From assembly GCA_030248295.1 (NCBI GenBank), contig JASANH010001617.1:186001-250000 (forward strand): a stretch of DNA of 64,000 nt, in the 5' to 3' direction. Source of the DNA: Mesodorylaimus sp. YZB2_4 (taxonomy: Eukaryota; Nematoda; Enoplea; Dorylaimida; Dorylaimidae). Positions 10,970-21,522 of the stretch are shown one piece after another. Position 1 is the stretch's first letter, and each line of letters opens with the position of its first letter. The notes beneath the pieces were generated by a model, which saw only the letters and a program-made list of their open reading frames with translations, had not been told where the DNA came from and did no database searches. The position numbers were made by a program, and so were the translations under genes.

Positions 10970-13900
10970 CCGAAATGCTGCAAAAGGTCAAGATTCCAGG
11001 AAGCAAAAACACAATGTTCACAGGAACTCCTCCAAATTCAGGTTTTAGAACATGATGACAGTTGTAGCCAATTCTTGGGGTACGTGACCAATCAAACAAA
11101 GTTCGCTCGAACGATTGACGCTCCTTTGCTGCCTAAAATAGTTATGAATGTAATAAATAATGCACCATGAACTGAGGGCTTCCGTCGAGGTCAAGACGTC
11201 TGTAGGCCGCAGGACCAGCGCCTGTAGCCGCGCGTCTGTAGGACGCTACTATCAACAGGGACCATTATCTAGCTAGGTGCGCGGGAGAGTAATTCTAAGA
11301 TAAGGTTTTTTATCACTGAGGCTGTCGAAGCGAAAGCTGTCTTTGACCTAGGTGTTATAGTCCCAGAAAGTAAGATCGAGCCGCTAGCCACTGTCTGCGA
11401 CAGGTCACAACATCTGGATCTTGCGGGATCTATGAGGCGAGAAAGCCATGCTTATTTGACCAGTATGCCGTACCAGTCACTGATGCAAATCTATGGCCTT
11501 TTGTGACTCCTAAGTAGCGAATAGGCCAAAATGATTGAGTCTCGATTCCGGAGTAGATGAGAGGCCACATTCAAATGATTATTTGCAAAGCAAGTTACCC
11601 AGTTTCACTCAATTTATTTGACGGGTGCAATAAAACTATACCAGACACAAAAGTTAGGCAGGCGAAAGGCAGGAAAGGTTTCTGACGATCACCTAGAAGC
11701 AAGGTCCCAACCGAGGAAACCAGCTATGCATCGAAGTTGCACTCGTCAAAGAATTCCAACTGACGACTCTGCTGCCATTGGAATCAACTTATTTGGCCTG
11801 GGCCTTAGTGTGTGCTCTGTTTGAGTATTCCCGCCACGTGCTCGCTAAACTCAAACTGGATGACGACAGGGCCCTCGAGCATTCCAATGCCGCCAACTAG
11901 ACGAATATGAATCGCAAAAGTGATTTGCTCACCACGCGGATGGGCTTCTTTTAGCATAAAATAAGATCGGTTTGTAAAGTCAGTCCTGTTCTGAGCCAAA
12001 AACTTAGCGTGACGATTTTTTCTTTGAAAAATCCTCCTTTCCTCTAGGATTTTCGGGAAAGCAGGCGAAACTAGTCTCAAGGAGACTCGACTCTCTTCAA
12101 CTAGCCGACTCGAGAGGCCATTTCTTGATTCAGCGTACTCTTTTAGGATGACGACCCTGGCTGGTCAGGATGGAATTATAAAATCTGTGCAAAGAAAACA
12201 CCATACTCAGACCAGGACCGAATCTGAGTAGATGGCAACTAGGGGTCGACGTAAACTCGATACCAGAGGGCAAGTTGACAAGCACGGCCCTCCGCTCACT
12301 TGTTCGATTTTAATTAAATGCTACGGGAACACGATGCCAAACGAGTCTCCTTCCACGCTACTACTCTCAATTTCATGGACCAGTAGGGAGCAGTGTCTTG
12401 GTAGCTAGGTTTTTGTACCCTGAGAAAACGCGGAGGAATATTGTTCCTAAGCCTACCATGAGCCGTTTGTTTAATCAGAGGAATCTGCTTGAAGAATGAT
12501 ATCTTTCAGTCCTTTCCATTTTCCGTCTTCGTTCCATGACGACAGCCTTCAAACACATGAATCACTGAAAAGCAACCGAAAGTCGCAGGCGGAATAAAGC
12601 AGCTGCAACAGAGGGGTCCCAGTTTTGCTTATCTCGAAAATGCTCTCGGAGCTGCGAGTAATAAATTTGAGTAAAGGCCCTTCCGCTCGGAAGGAGATGA
12701 CCGAATTAGGGCCTGGTGAATGGGTTTGTCGGTTCACGTCTCCACCGTCAATAAGGGTTTATAAGCAAGAACTGGCGTTGATTGCCTCCAGCTATCGTTT
12801 TTATGAGAAACGTGAAACCTCTTCCATCGCACAAACTCAGAAGTCGGCCAGTAATAAGGAGCATGATAGCGCCATAAGATCTAGCACTCAGATTGCTAGA
12901 AAGTACCTGTAGCCACCAAATTTTACACGCCGAGAAGACATTGGAATTGAGTTCGTCGGAATAGTCGGCTGATCACTTGCTGGGAGCACAGCTGTGAAGT
13001 TCGAAGTGCGCCATAAGGGATAAAGGTCAAGTGGAAATGCATTAGGCTATATAGAATGATGGCTGGTTCAAGTTTCTCCGCAATAAATAAAACCTGAACG
13101 ACGTACCTGTCTATTTCTACAATAGAAAGCCCTCGGCTTAGCTCTATCAATCTCCATCTAATTTTGAATGCTCCGCCAGAATAAAAAAGCAGCTGGCCGC
13201 ATCTACATGATTTTTCTATGCTACATCAATCATCATGGCTGAGGATTATCGGCTACAAACCTTGGGATGTTCCATTTACAGACTATCCACCTTGGGCCGA
13301 TTTACGTCTATGCTCTATTCTGTAATCAGTTTAAATCTAAATAAGCGTACCTATTATTAAACATCTTGAATCAAAGTGCGAAATAGGCTTGACGCATTGA
13401 GGGACTAGCCCCAGGAGGTAAGTTTTTGTTGAGCATGTTACGCCAGACGCGTGAGAAGGCCTTGATACAGCAGACTGATAATGGAGCTTTTAAGCGCTTC
13501 GATTGCAGCAGCCGCGCCAATGCGTAATAAATTTCTGTAAATGTTTTGACCTCGGGAAAAATTTTGCTCATTTCCTTAGATAAGTTCCGATGCTGGAGGG
13601 CAATAGTCGACAAACGTCTTAAAGAAAGAGGATGAATGTCAAAGTAGTAGGAGTAAAGAAAATGGCCTTGGTCAAGTGTAGTGACGACGGGCAGTAAAGA
13701 CAAACAGGCGCAGAAAACTATAAATCCAATGAATTCATTCTAAAAAGATTTGGGTGACCTCGCGCAAAGAAATGCAGTTGAAGAGAAATCTTGAATGGGA
13801 AGAAAGTCTGGGAAGCAAACCGTCGTACATTGCTGTGCACAAGGTTTCAGACTAGCATCGATCATAGACTGGCAGAAGTTATCTCATGCCGATCGAATAA

Positions 13901-15642
13901 AAAGCCTTTCTATTCTCCAAACCATGTACAACTCCAATTGAGCATGGAGGCAAGATGCCGTTTTAGAGGCCGAGGATGTCGAGTTACTCGGCACACTTCC
14001 AGCCATTCAATGAGTCCCTGCTGGCGTAATTGGTTTCGGAAGAAGGCACCGCTTTATGGAAGTGCGTGTAGCTTGGTGTTCGCCCTTGTGCGTCTTTATT
14101 GGATTGAATTACTGAAGGCTCAAAACGCAGACCTCGCCTTGTACATCGAAAATGAGAAAAACGTCCATGTGCCAGTGTGGCAAGGGAATGTGTAGTAATC
14201 GCCTTCGATGATTCTGTTTAGTTAGAAACCCTAGTTGCCTCTTTGGCACGATATTACGAATGTCAGGACGATTTCTAATCGGAATTCAGCCTTGCGTGAT
14301 GGCCTTGACTTCAAGACCACAAACACTACAAGTACGCAAGACGTGCGTGCTCTCACAAATCGCCCGTGATCAATCAGATTATTGCAGCCCACGTTGCCCA
14401 TCAGCATTGCTTTTGGTGATCACAGCCCATCAGCTGATGTGAGTTTATCAATTTGGAATTCAAATGCGAAGAAAAAGTTTGCAGCTGCGAGGCATCAAGA
14501 ATTCTCAGCCTTGAATACTGTTCAGAAAAACCAATTCATTAAAAGTGCTTTCTCGTGCGAGAGGAGCAGCCAAGTCCTGTTAACTCTTGACGAAATGACG
14601 TGAGCTTAAACTCGTTATCTTTAATCAAAGTTCTGATCCAGCTGGCGCACCAGGATCTAGTAGGAGGATCATTTTGTTCTACAATCACCAAGGCGTGATA
14701 TGCCCTCGCTTTCAATGCTCCAAGCGTTTTTGCAGCTTCCTTGTCAAACGACTGTCCGAATAGATAATGCTTTATAAGTCTTCAGAGAAAATGTTTTTGA
14801 AGACCAGTGAGCGGGTGGGGGAGAGGATGAGGGGGGAGGCAGAGACGATTTCGAAAAACGACTTGAGGGTTCAGATCGGGCACACGAAACAAAGGTCTAG
14901 AGACCGTAAATAACGTCATTACTGCTCCCATGACAAGGCAAAAACATGGTCGATAAGGATTCATTTGTCTGATCAATGGTTTTTCGCCGGCAACAGGAAT
15001 ATCAGTAAAAACCAATACCGCGAGGATTGTCAGAGAATAGGACTACATAGGTATGCTGTAGTGTTCTCGTACGTTCATGTCAGCATTTTTGAGTTGTCAT
15101 GAACAACAGCCAACTGCAGACGCGCGACGCGACAGGGTCTGGGTCAGCATTCAGGCAGGTGCATCACAGCTAACCAGAGGCTACAGAACGATGAGCTTTT
15201 ATGCTAAGTTTTTAATGAATTTCAGCCGACTCATTCATTTTTGATTGTCGGGTTTTTTGCCTGTCTTATTAAACTCAGATTTAATCTAGTCCACATAGTA
15301 ATCAAATGCATAAAAGTGTACCGACCGATACCTTAGGCTATGATGCTGCGCTACCACGCAATCAATCGCTGTAGGGGTGGCGACAGAAGCAGTGACCAAG
15401 AAAAATTTTTTATTCTGCTCGCTTGACTCTATTTTACGCATGACTGGTAAAACGTAGTTTTACACTTGGAAAAATTCCTTTTTGCTTATTAGTTGTTCTT
15501 GCTTGAACTCCCCGCCTAAAAATCGCTTAAATTTCTTGGCCTGAAGGTCACTAAACCATGATTACCCTAGGTTAGACCAAGAAAGGCAGATTTGTGCGGT
15601 CAATGCTACAGTAGTGGCAAGGAGCTGGTCTACTCCGCAGAC
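10970..15642. other. Long intergenic stretch, no confident gene
   Basis: About 4.7 kb with scattered short frames on both strands. Only the minus-strand segment at 13371-13739 looks mildly protein-like with a splice acceptor before it; it is listed separately. A purine-rich G-run tract lies near 14805-14840 on the plus strand. Confidence 0.45.
13371..13739 (-). CDS. Possible terminal exon of an unidentified gene
   Basis: An acceptor (TTTTTAG) at 13740-13746 precedes 122 open codons in phase 0 ending at a stop. The translation opens with a hydrophobic segment that could be part of a signal peptide or helix, followed by a basic, helix-prone chain. I found no upstream exon with an ATG and recognise no family. 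Confidence 0.2.
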   Translation of the reverse strand, partial: NEFIGFIVFCACLSLLPVVTTLDQGHFLYSYYFDIHPLSLRRLSTIALQHRNLSKEMSKIFPEVKTFTEIYYALARLLQSKRLKAPLSVCCIKAFSRVWRNMLNKNLPPGASPSMRQAYFAL

Positions 15643-18600
15643 ATGGTATTTCTGTCACTAAGACAGTCTTACCTAGATTTTCTATGGGCTCTTACCTTCC
15701 TGAGATCTTCTTTTTCCTTGTGCCCGTTATCATACACCACAGTTGGCAATAACTGCTACAAAATTCTTAATATGACCGCAATCGACTGGGATGGCGCCTG
15801 GTCCTTATGTCTGACCAATTACGGCGACTTGATCAAGAATTTAGATGGCAATAAAATGTGCGAGGTCGATGACTGGTTGCGCTCAGTTCTGGCTGGTAGG
15901 TCATGGAACCCAGTTGGATGCTTTTGCATTCCCATTTGCACTTACACTCTTGGTTCGCGATGCAAGCATTTCCGGTTTCAATCGCTTTGATGACGTAGAC
16001 GATATCCCATTCAAGGAGCAATCATTTCATACATGACAGTGTAGCCACTGCTAATGCTTCAAATTGAAACCCATTCTGTTTAGACAGTGCCATCGACATA
16101 TGGACGAATTCGGAATCGAATGAAAAGCATACGGCTTTACACAGGGAGCTTCACTACGACACAAGCCTGAGCGCATGGCAAATGAAGAGAGCTGAATCAA
16201 AAAAGAAAAACTACCCACTGTGCGAACTAGGTAAGGCTTTTCACCGAGATAAATCAGTAGCGTAGATGTGTTGTGATAGGCTGGATAGCTTCACATTGGA
16301 GAAGCTACCACTCCAGGCAGGCCCCCTAGCCGTGGGAGCTCGAGACCTCAATCCGACGAGTTTCTGCCTCGCCTGGAGGTGCAAATAGGGCGGCCAAATC
16401 AGGCAACCGCATGCCTCCGCGTATTCGGAAACCAAGTAAACTACCCTCCCCAGGCCATTACACTGACTGAGTTGAAGGTCGGCGGAAGAGATTTTAACTA
16501 GCAACCTGCCGCGCACGGTTAGCCTTCGGCGCAGTTTCACTTTTTTCCGCAGCGGTGTTCCTTATAAGCAGCTGCGTAAAAGATCTATTCTCTCAGGAGC
16601 CTCGTGTTATGGTCACAATATGCTGAAACTTTAAGTCGATTTTTGGCTTAGTGATGTTGAAGTGACAACGAAAGAGGGCAAACAAGAGCGAAATAGGATT
16701 CTTGGCGTCAAACACGCAAGTCTTGTTTGGTAACTGTACACGAAAGGATGAAGGGCAAGCGTAGGCGGGGCGGGATGAATTTGATGAAGCACTACTACAG
16801 ATGACTGACGGCTGAGTTGCACAAACACCATACGTAGCTCTAATGCGAAGTTGTGTTTCATTTCAAGATTAATTTGTTTCCTGTTTTGGCCAACACCTTT
16901 CTTCTGAGATGATGAAGATGCGCAGTCGGGGTTCAGAAGACGAACGTCATAGCTCCATCTAATTCATCTGACTTCTTCAAATGATATCCGTCTGCTCTTC
17001 CGAGCGATACGTGTGGCAGGTTGGTGACGGCGCTAAAGACGGCGCAAGCCGCAGGAAGACCCCCCTTAGTCACTCAACACCGCGTTAAGCGCACTATCCA
17101 ACTACGCTACAAGGGTTGTATGGACTTTCGATTCGGGAGCGGTCGCACGTGACACCCAGACGGGGAGCGAGGTTCTGACGAACCTGGGAATGAAGTGCTC
17201 ACTGAGGAGTGCAAACCAGCCAGCACACCGAGTCACTCGACCTCGACTTCGATGTCGCTTACGATCTCGTGTCGGCATAACCCGGCTAACACTGGGGTTA
17301 CACAGGCACGAGACAGTGTGAATAATGTGTGAAACATGCCATCATGAACATTGCCTGTCTAGCAACAGCCCAGGAGTCCTCAAGTCGGACCAGGCATGCC
17401 CAGAACCAACAGTAAACCTTTGAGACCTTGAATAGCAGATCTCTGTGACGGTAGACATCATCCTTAGCTCTCGATTCCACTGGCTGCTACATGGGATGGA
17501 AAAACTCCGCTTCCAACTGCTACCGCCTTCTGTTTTCCAAATCACTGACTTTTGACGATGCGGAAAAGGACTGTGTTAGGAATGGCGGCCACTTAGCCAC
17601 TGCAATATCTAACGAGGAATGGACATTGATTCAATCGCTGCAGTGAGTTTCCTCTTGCTGTGATTGTGCCTCCTTACCACTTCTTTCACCGTAGAGCCCA
17701 TGATGCATGGATCGGCCTGAAACTGCTTCCTAGTGGCCAGCTCCAATGGATTGATGGAACGTCAACGGAAAAGTTCACCCCGCCAGTGGACTCATCCAAG
17801 CCGGCAAATGGAGAAGGATTATGCTACGCCATCTCTTCAGCCTCAGACACTAGTGCTGATGCTCTGGGTGGTGTTGTGAAGGCGATAAGTTGTACACGAG
17901 AAATGACGTACGTGTGCAAGGTCAACAAGTCAGGAAGTATGACCACGAACAGGTTCTCTTTATTATAACTTCTATGGCGCAGTTTCCTTGCAGCACCCTC
18001 AGGACGACCGTCTAATTGTGCAAAGAGATACATAAAGGAAATGAAGAGCCCCGAACCAATGACCTTGAGTATGTTACGCCTTCTCGTAACGTTATGCTTC
18101 TACAACGCAATCTCTCTTCGTTATTAGAGTATAGCGAGCTATGCCCAGAGAAATGGCACCTGATTCAGAACACACAAGACAACACTTGCTCCTGCCTAAA
18201 AGTCGAGACCACCGCAGTGGCCTTCGATGACGTGGACCAACTGTGCAAAAGCAGATACCCCAAATCACGTTCGATTTCTGTACGGTCAAGAGCAGAGAAT
18301 GATTTGATCGTACAACTTTTGTAAGTACCAGATTAGATATGGCACCAGCGTTATGAGACCAAATATTCTTTAGGAGACAGCCTACCCTCAGTTCACTCTG
18401 GTTGGGTTATTCGCGTTCAAAAACTGACAACAAGTTCGCTTGGACAGACGGTTTTGCAGGAACCATTTCTGATCAGCTTACAGCAGTCGACAGCGGCGAT
18501 ATCTTCCTGGATGAGGACTGCGTATACATGCAACAGAACGGAACTTGGCTTCTTGACTGGTGTTACAATCGGCGACCGTTTATCTGTCGGCTAGACGTTG

Positions 18601-21000
18601 GTTGTGGTGGGCGATAGTCTGCTTTTCGTATCCTATATTTTCCTTATATTTGCTTCTTTAGACGCATCCACGACTTCCACACCTTCAACAACAACAACAA
18701 CAACAACAACATCGACCACTATTACGACTACGACTACGACCACAACCACAACCACCCCGACCACTACGACAGAACCTGTTACTGTACATATTTGGCATCC
18801 GTTTCCCTGATTTTCACGCCACAGTCTTTGCTTCTCTTTTCAGTTCCCGACAGTAAATCCAGTGGAAAAGGCTGTGGCTGTTGTGTTCCAGACTGTTGGT
18901 AGCACCTACGTCGTCACGATTCTGGCTGCCACTGTCATAGCTTTCATTGTTCGCAGGTCGGGTCGCACAAGTTGATTCTCCAATACTTTATTTTTGTATG
19001 ACTTGAACCAGTTTCAGGAACTTCTCTGTCGAACGGGTCATTATGATGTCTGAAGAAGTATCGTTACTAATAGCGCACACACTACTCCTGACTGCCCAAG
19101 ACAACTATGGAAATGACGTAATGATAATGCAGCCTTACATTGCTACAAAAGGGCCTGGCATACTGTTGCCCTTGTTTCAGGCGGCTTGCTTGGTTGTGGC
19201 CATTCTACTGCACTATATGTTCCTGGTCCATTTCACAGCTTTATTTATGGATGGGATACAAGTCTACTGCGTCATAACCAGTGTTATCGCCTCTGGAGGG
19301 TTCTTCAATCGGAAACAGTATTTGGTGATCTGTTGGGGTAAGGATTCGACGATTTCTGATCTCATGACTACTGCAAGCATGCGACTGCTGACTCGGACCC
19401 CTGGTCTTGTCAACAAATGCCATACTTGCCTGTCATGCGAAGGATGCCGTCAAGATGACTACCACAGTAATCACTGGCTTACACACTATTTGTGTTATGG
19501 GTCATATTTTTGTCATGTCTCAACAAGCGCTTGCAAAGGTGCCCGTAGTGTAATAGGCGCCCAGTGTACTCTATTAACACATAACATCTAGTGTGCACCG
19601 AGATGCACAGACTATTTGTCTTCCTCCCTGGTCAGTGCCGAGCGAGGCCGAGAGGCCGAGCTGACTGGTTTTCTTAACATGCGAGGGATTGATAAGACTA
19701 GTTCCTGGGCCAGCATCGCCTATATAAAGACCCTGCTACCTAGATCAGTACTTCTCGACGACCTGACGTTTGCAGCCGGCTCTTCGGATCCTGCGTGAGT
19801 CCCCTACTGGTACGGCGTGATGACGAAAGTAAACGATACTCGTTGCACTTGTGGGCTGCGTGCGTTCGAACCTTACATCACACCACACCTACGCGCCCCA
19901 AGGATTAGTCCGACGGGGTCAGGCTCTAGACTCAGGAGGCGACACCAGGGCCCAGTTCCACCATGGCATTGACAAGCTTGACAAGTGCTGGTCTGACATG
20001 TAAATGAGTTCCACCAGGCAGGACGTAGGTGGTGGGCGCGTGTTACAGTTGGCCCAAAATGAGCATTCGAAAGCTACCCATACAGGATGCGTAGCACCAG
20101 CGCTCGGGCATCCCTTTGCCGAAGCCAACGCATCTACTGTTCTAGGTGCCCCGGCCTTCATCGTGATTGTAACAGTTATCTTCAAAGGTTACCAATACAT
20201 TAACTATAGAATGTAAGAAAAAGCATGTCTACTTCACTACTCATAAATCACTGATCGCTACTTTCTACTCTCAGGTGTTTCCTTGATCTCTCAGGCGGCG
20301 CTGCAGTAGATGTTATATTTCCCGTCGCAATGGTTATCATGGCTGCAATGATCTCGGCCGAGGCGGCTGGTGTGGGTGAAGACTTCTACCCTCGCCTTCT
20401 TGAATATGATCATTTTCAAATGACGACATGCTTGTGAGTCTGCAATGCACTTATCACTGTCACTTTGACAAAGTTGCAGAGGCTCGACTGGCAATCGATA
20501 CTCTGCACGTAACCGGCAGCTGGGAGCGTCACCCAGGGACTAGGTCGGGTTGGCTGCCCTGGCTTTTTGGCGAGGGAAAAAGCTCCACCGGTCACTCCCT
20601 CCAGTAATACGGAACCAGTCGTAATATAAAAAGATAGGATTCCTGGTTCCAGGATCAACCAAAAAGGACTAATGTTCATCATCCCATTGTCGGCAGCAGG
20701 CTGGATTTGTTCATTGGTCGCTGTTAGTGAAATGAGTGTGGGCATGTACACCGTCTGTGTTGCTCTGAACATCTCATTGGCCTGCCTCATATTCTTTTTT
20801 CACGCCATGAACAACCCAGAGGTAAGCAATTTTGAGCGATGTATCTCTGGCACGACTGAAATCTATTCCAGATACGATTTATGTTCTACATGCTATATCG
20901 AAAGTTCAAACGGATCGTATGCCGTCACAAAAAGCACAGAACGGAAAACGGGTCGTTTGAAGTCAACTTTGGGAACCGTGAAATATCCCAGTGGAAGTGA
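15643..21000 (+). CDS. Three C-type lectin-like domains + Thr stalk + adhesion-type 7TM receptor
   Basis: Fifteen exons: 15643-15895, 16084-16230, 17468-17642, 17695-17936, 17994-18068, 18128-18320, 18374-18606 (or 18600), 18662-18783, 18844-18956, 19018-19117, 19181-19337, 20146-20212, 20275-20433, 20653-20821, 20872-21000. All phases agree, giving about 777 aa. A possible signal peptide precedes lectin-like domains at about 27-133, 140-268 and 303-436, each with paired cysteines and a WIGL-like core. Residues 440-478 are almost all Thr. Helix 1 is near 498-516. Helix 3 carries AILLHYMFL after Cys554, helix 4 follows CWGAP, Cys627 lies in loop 2, and helix 7 ends HAMNNPEIRF. These are hallmarks of the adhesion/secretin GPCR class. 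No GAIN domain or GPS motif lies between stalk and helix 1. The exact first codon is uncertain. Confidence 0.85.
16231..17467. other. Long intron of the lectin-7TM gene
   Basis: At 1.2 kb this second intron is far longer than most in the gene. It contains a minus-strand tRNA-like promoter segment (17061-17112), suggesting insertion of short interspersed repeats. No exon is needed here to keep phase 1. Confidence 0.5.
17061..17112 (-). repeat. tRNA-like segment, possible SINE head
   Basis: The minus strand has a perfect A-box (TAGCGTAGTTGG) followed by a five-pair stem with a seven-base loop in the anticodon position. U33 is missing and there is no good B-box, so it is not a working tRNA. Confidence 0.3.
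18690..18770 (+). repeat. Coding ACN trinucleotide repeat (Thr stalk)
   Basis: Runs of ACA, ACT, ACG and ACC codons encode the threonine stalk of the lectin-7TM gene. Codon choice within the tract is mixed, so it is an aged or protein-selected repeat rather than a pure microsatellite. Confidence 0.7.
19801..19880 (+). repeat. tRNA-like segment with perfect B-box, possible SINE head
   Basis: A B-box (GTTCGAACC, 19864-19872) lies 56 bases after a near A-box (TGGTACGGCGTG). It sits inside the long intron 19338-20145 of the lectin-7TM gene. The arms do not pair well enough for a functional tRNA. Confidence 0.3.
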
Positions 21001-21522
21001 CATGCGACTGACGATGAGTTCACCGACTTTGTGCACATATTGATGCTATGCGCCCTTGAACTCGCTTAGTACATTAGCTCACTCAGTAGGACAATTTTTC
21101 GAGGTATTTTTTAAAAAGATATTGGATGTTGCAAGGCACCTATGCAGAAAAAAACCACTCCATTTCCGAATTCTTTCTGTAGTAACAGAATTAGAGTAGA
21201 GCATAAGTTCACTAAAAGCAAAAGCGTGAAGTCGTTTAAAAAATATTCCAATATGGAAGTACTATTTTCCAAGAGTCGAAAGCTATTGACCAGAGCGGAA
21301 AAATCGAGGGCCCAACATGCACAGCAGGACTAAGTAGTTTTCATGGACCAAATACAATTAAAACAATAGCAACCTACTTCTTAGACTTACTCTCTCTCTC
21401 TGCATAATGGCATTTTCTAACATATATACTCATACTGTAGCCATCAGAGCTAGTCAGGCTAACCAACATATGCGCAATGTCACAATGAGGCACCATGCTT
21501 ATTCGACGCGGTGAGGTTCACG
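21001..21522. other. Convergent intergenic gap between two lectin receptor genes
   Basis: 522 bases between two stop codons on opposite strands, holding both 3' untranslated regions. A short CT run lies near 21390. No canonical AATAAA was seen on either strand; AATTAAA-type variants are present near 21356. Confidence 0.4.

Noticed and set aside
11805-12080. Minus-strand open frame of 91 codons
   Set aside because: Some stretches look protein-like but there is no ATG context, splice partner or recognisable family.
13791-14195. Plus-strand open frame of 134 codons
   Set aside because: Composition and lack of motifs suggest chance; no flanking exon found.
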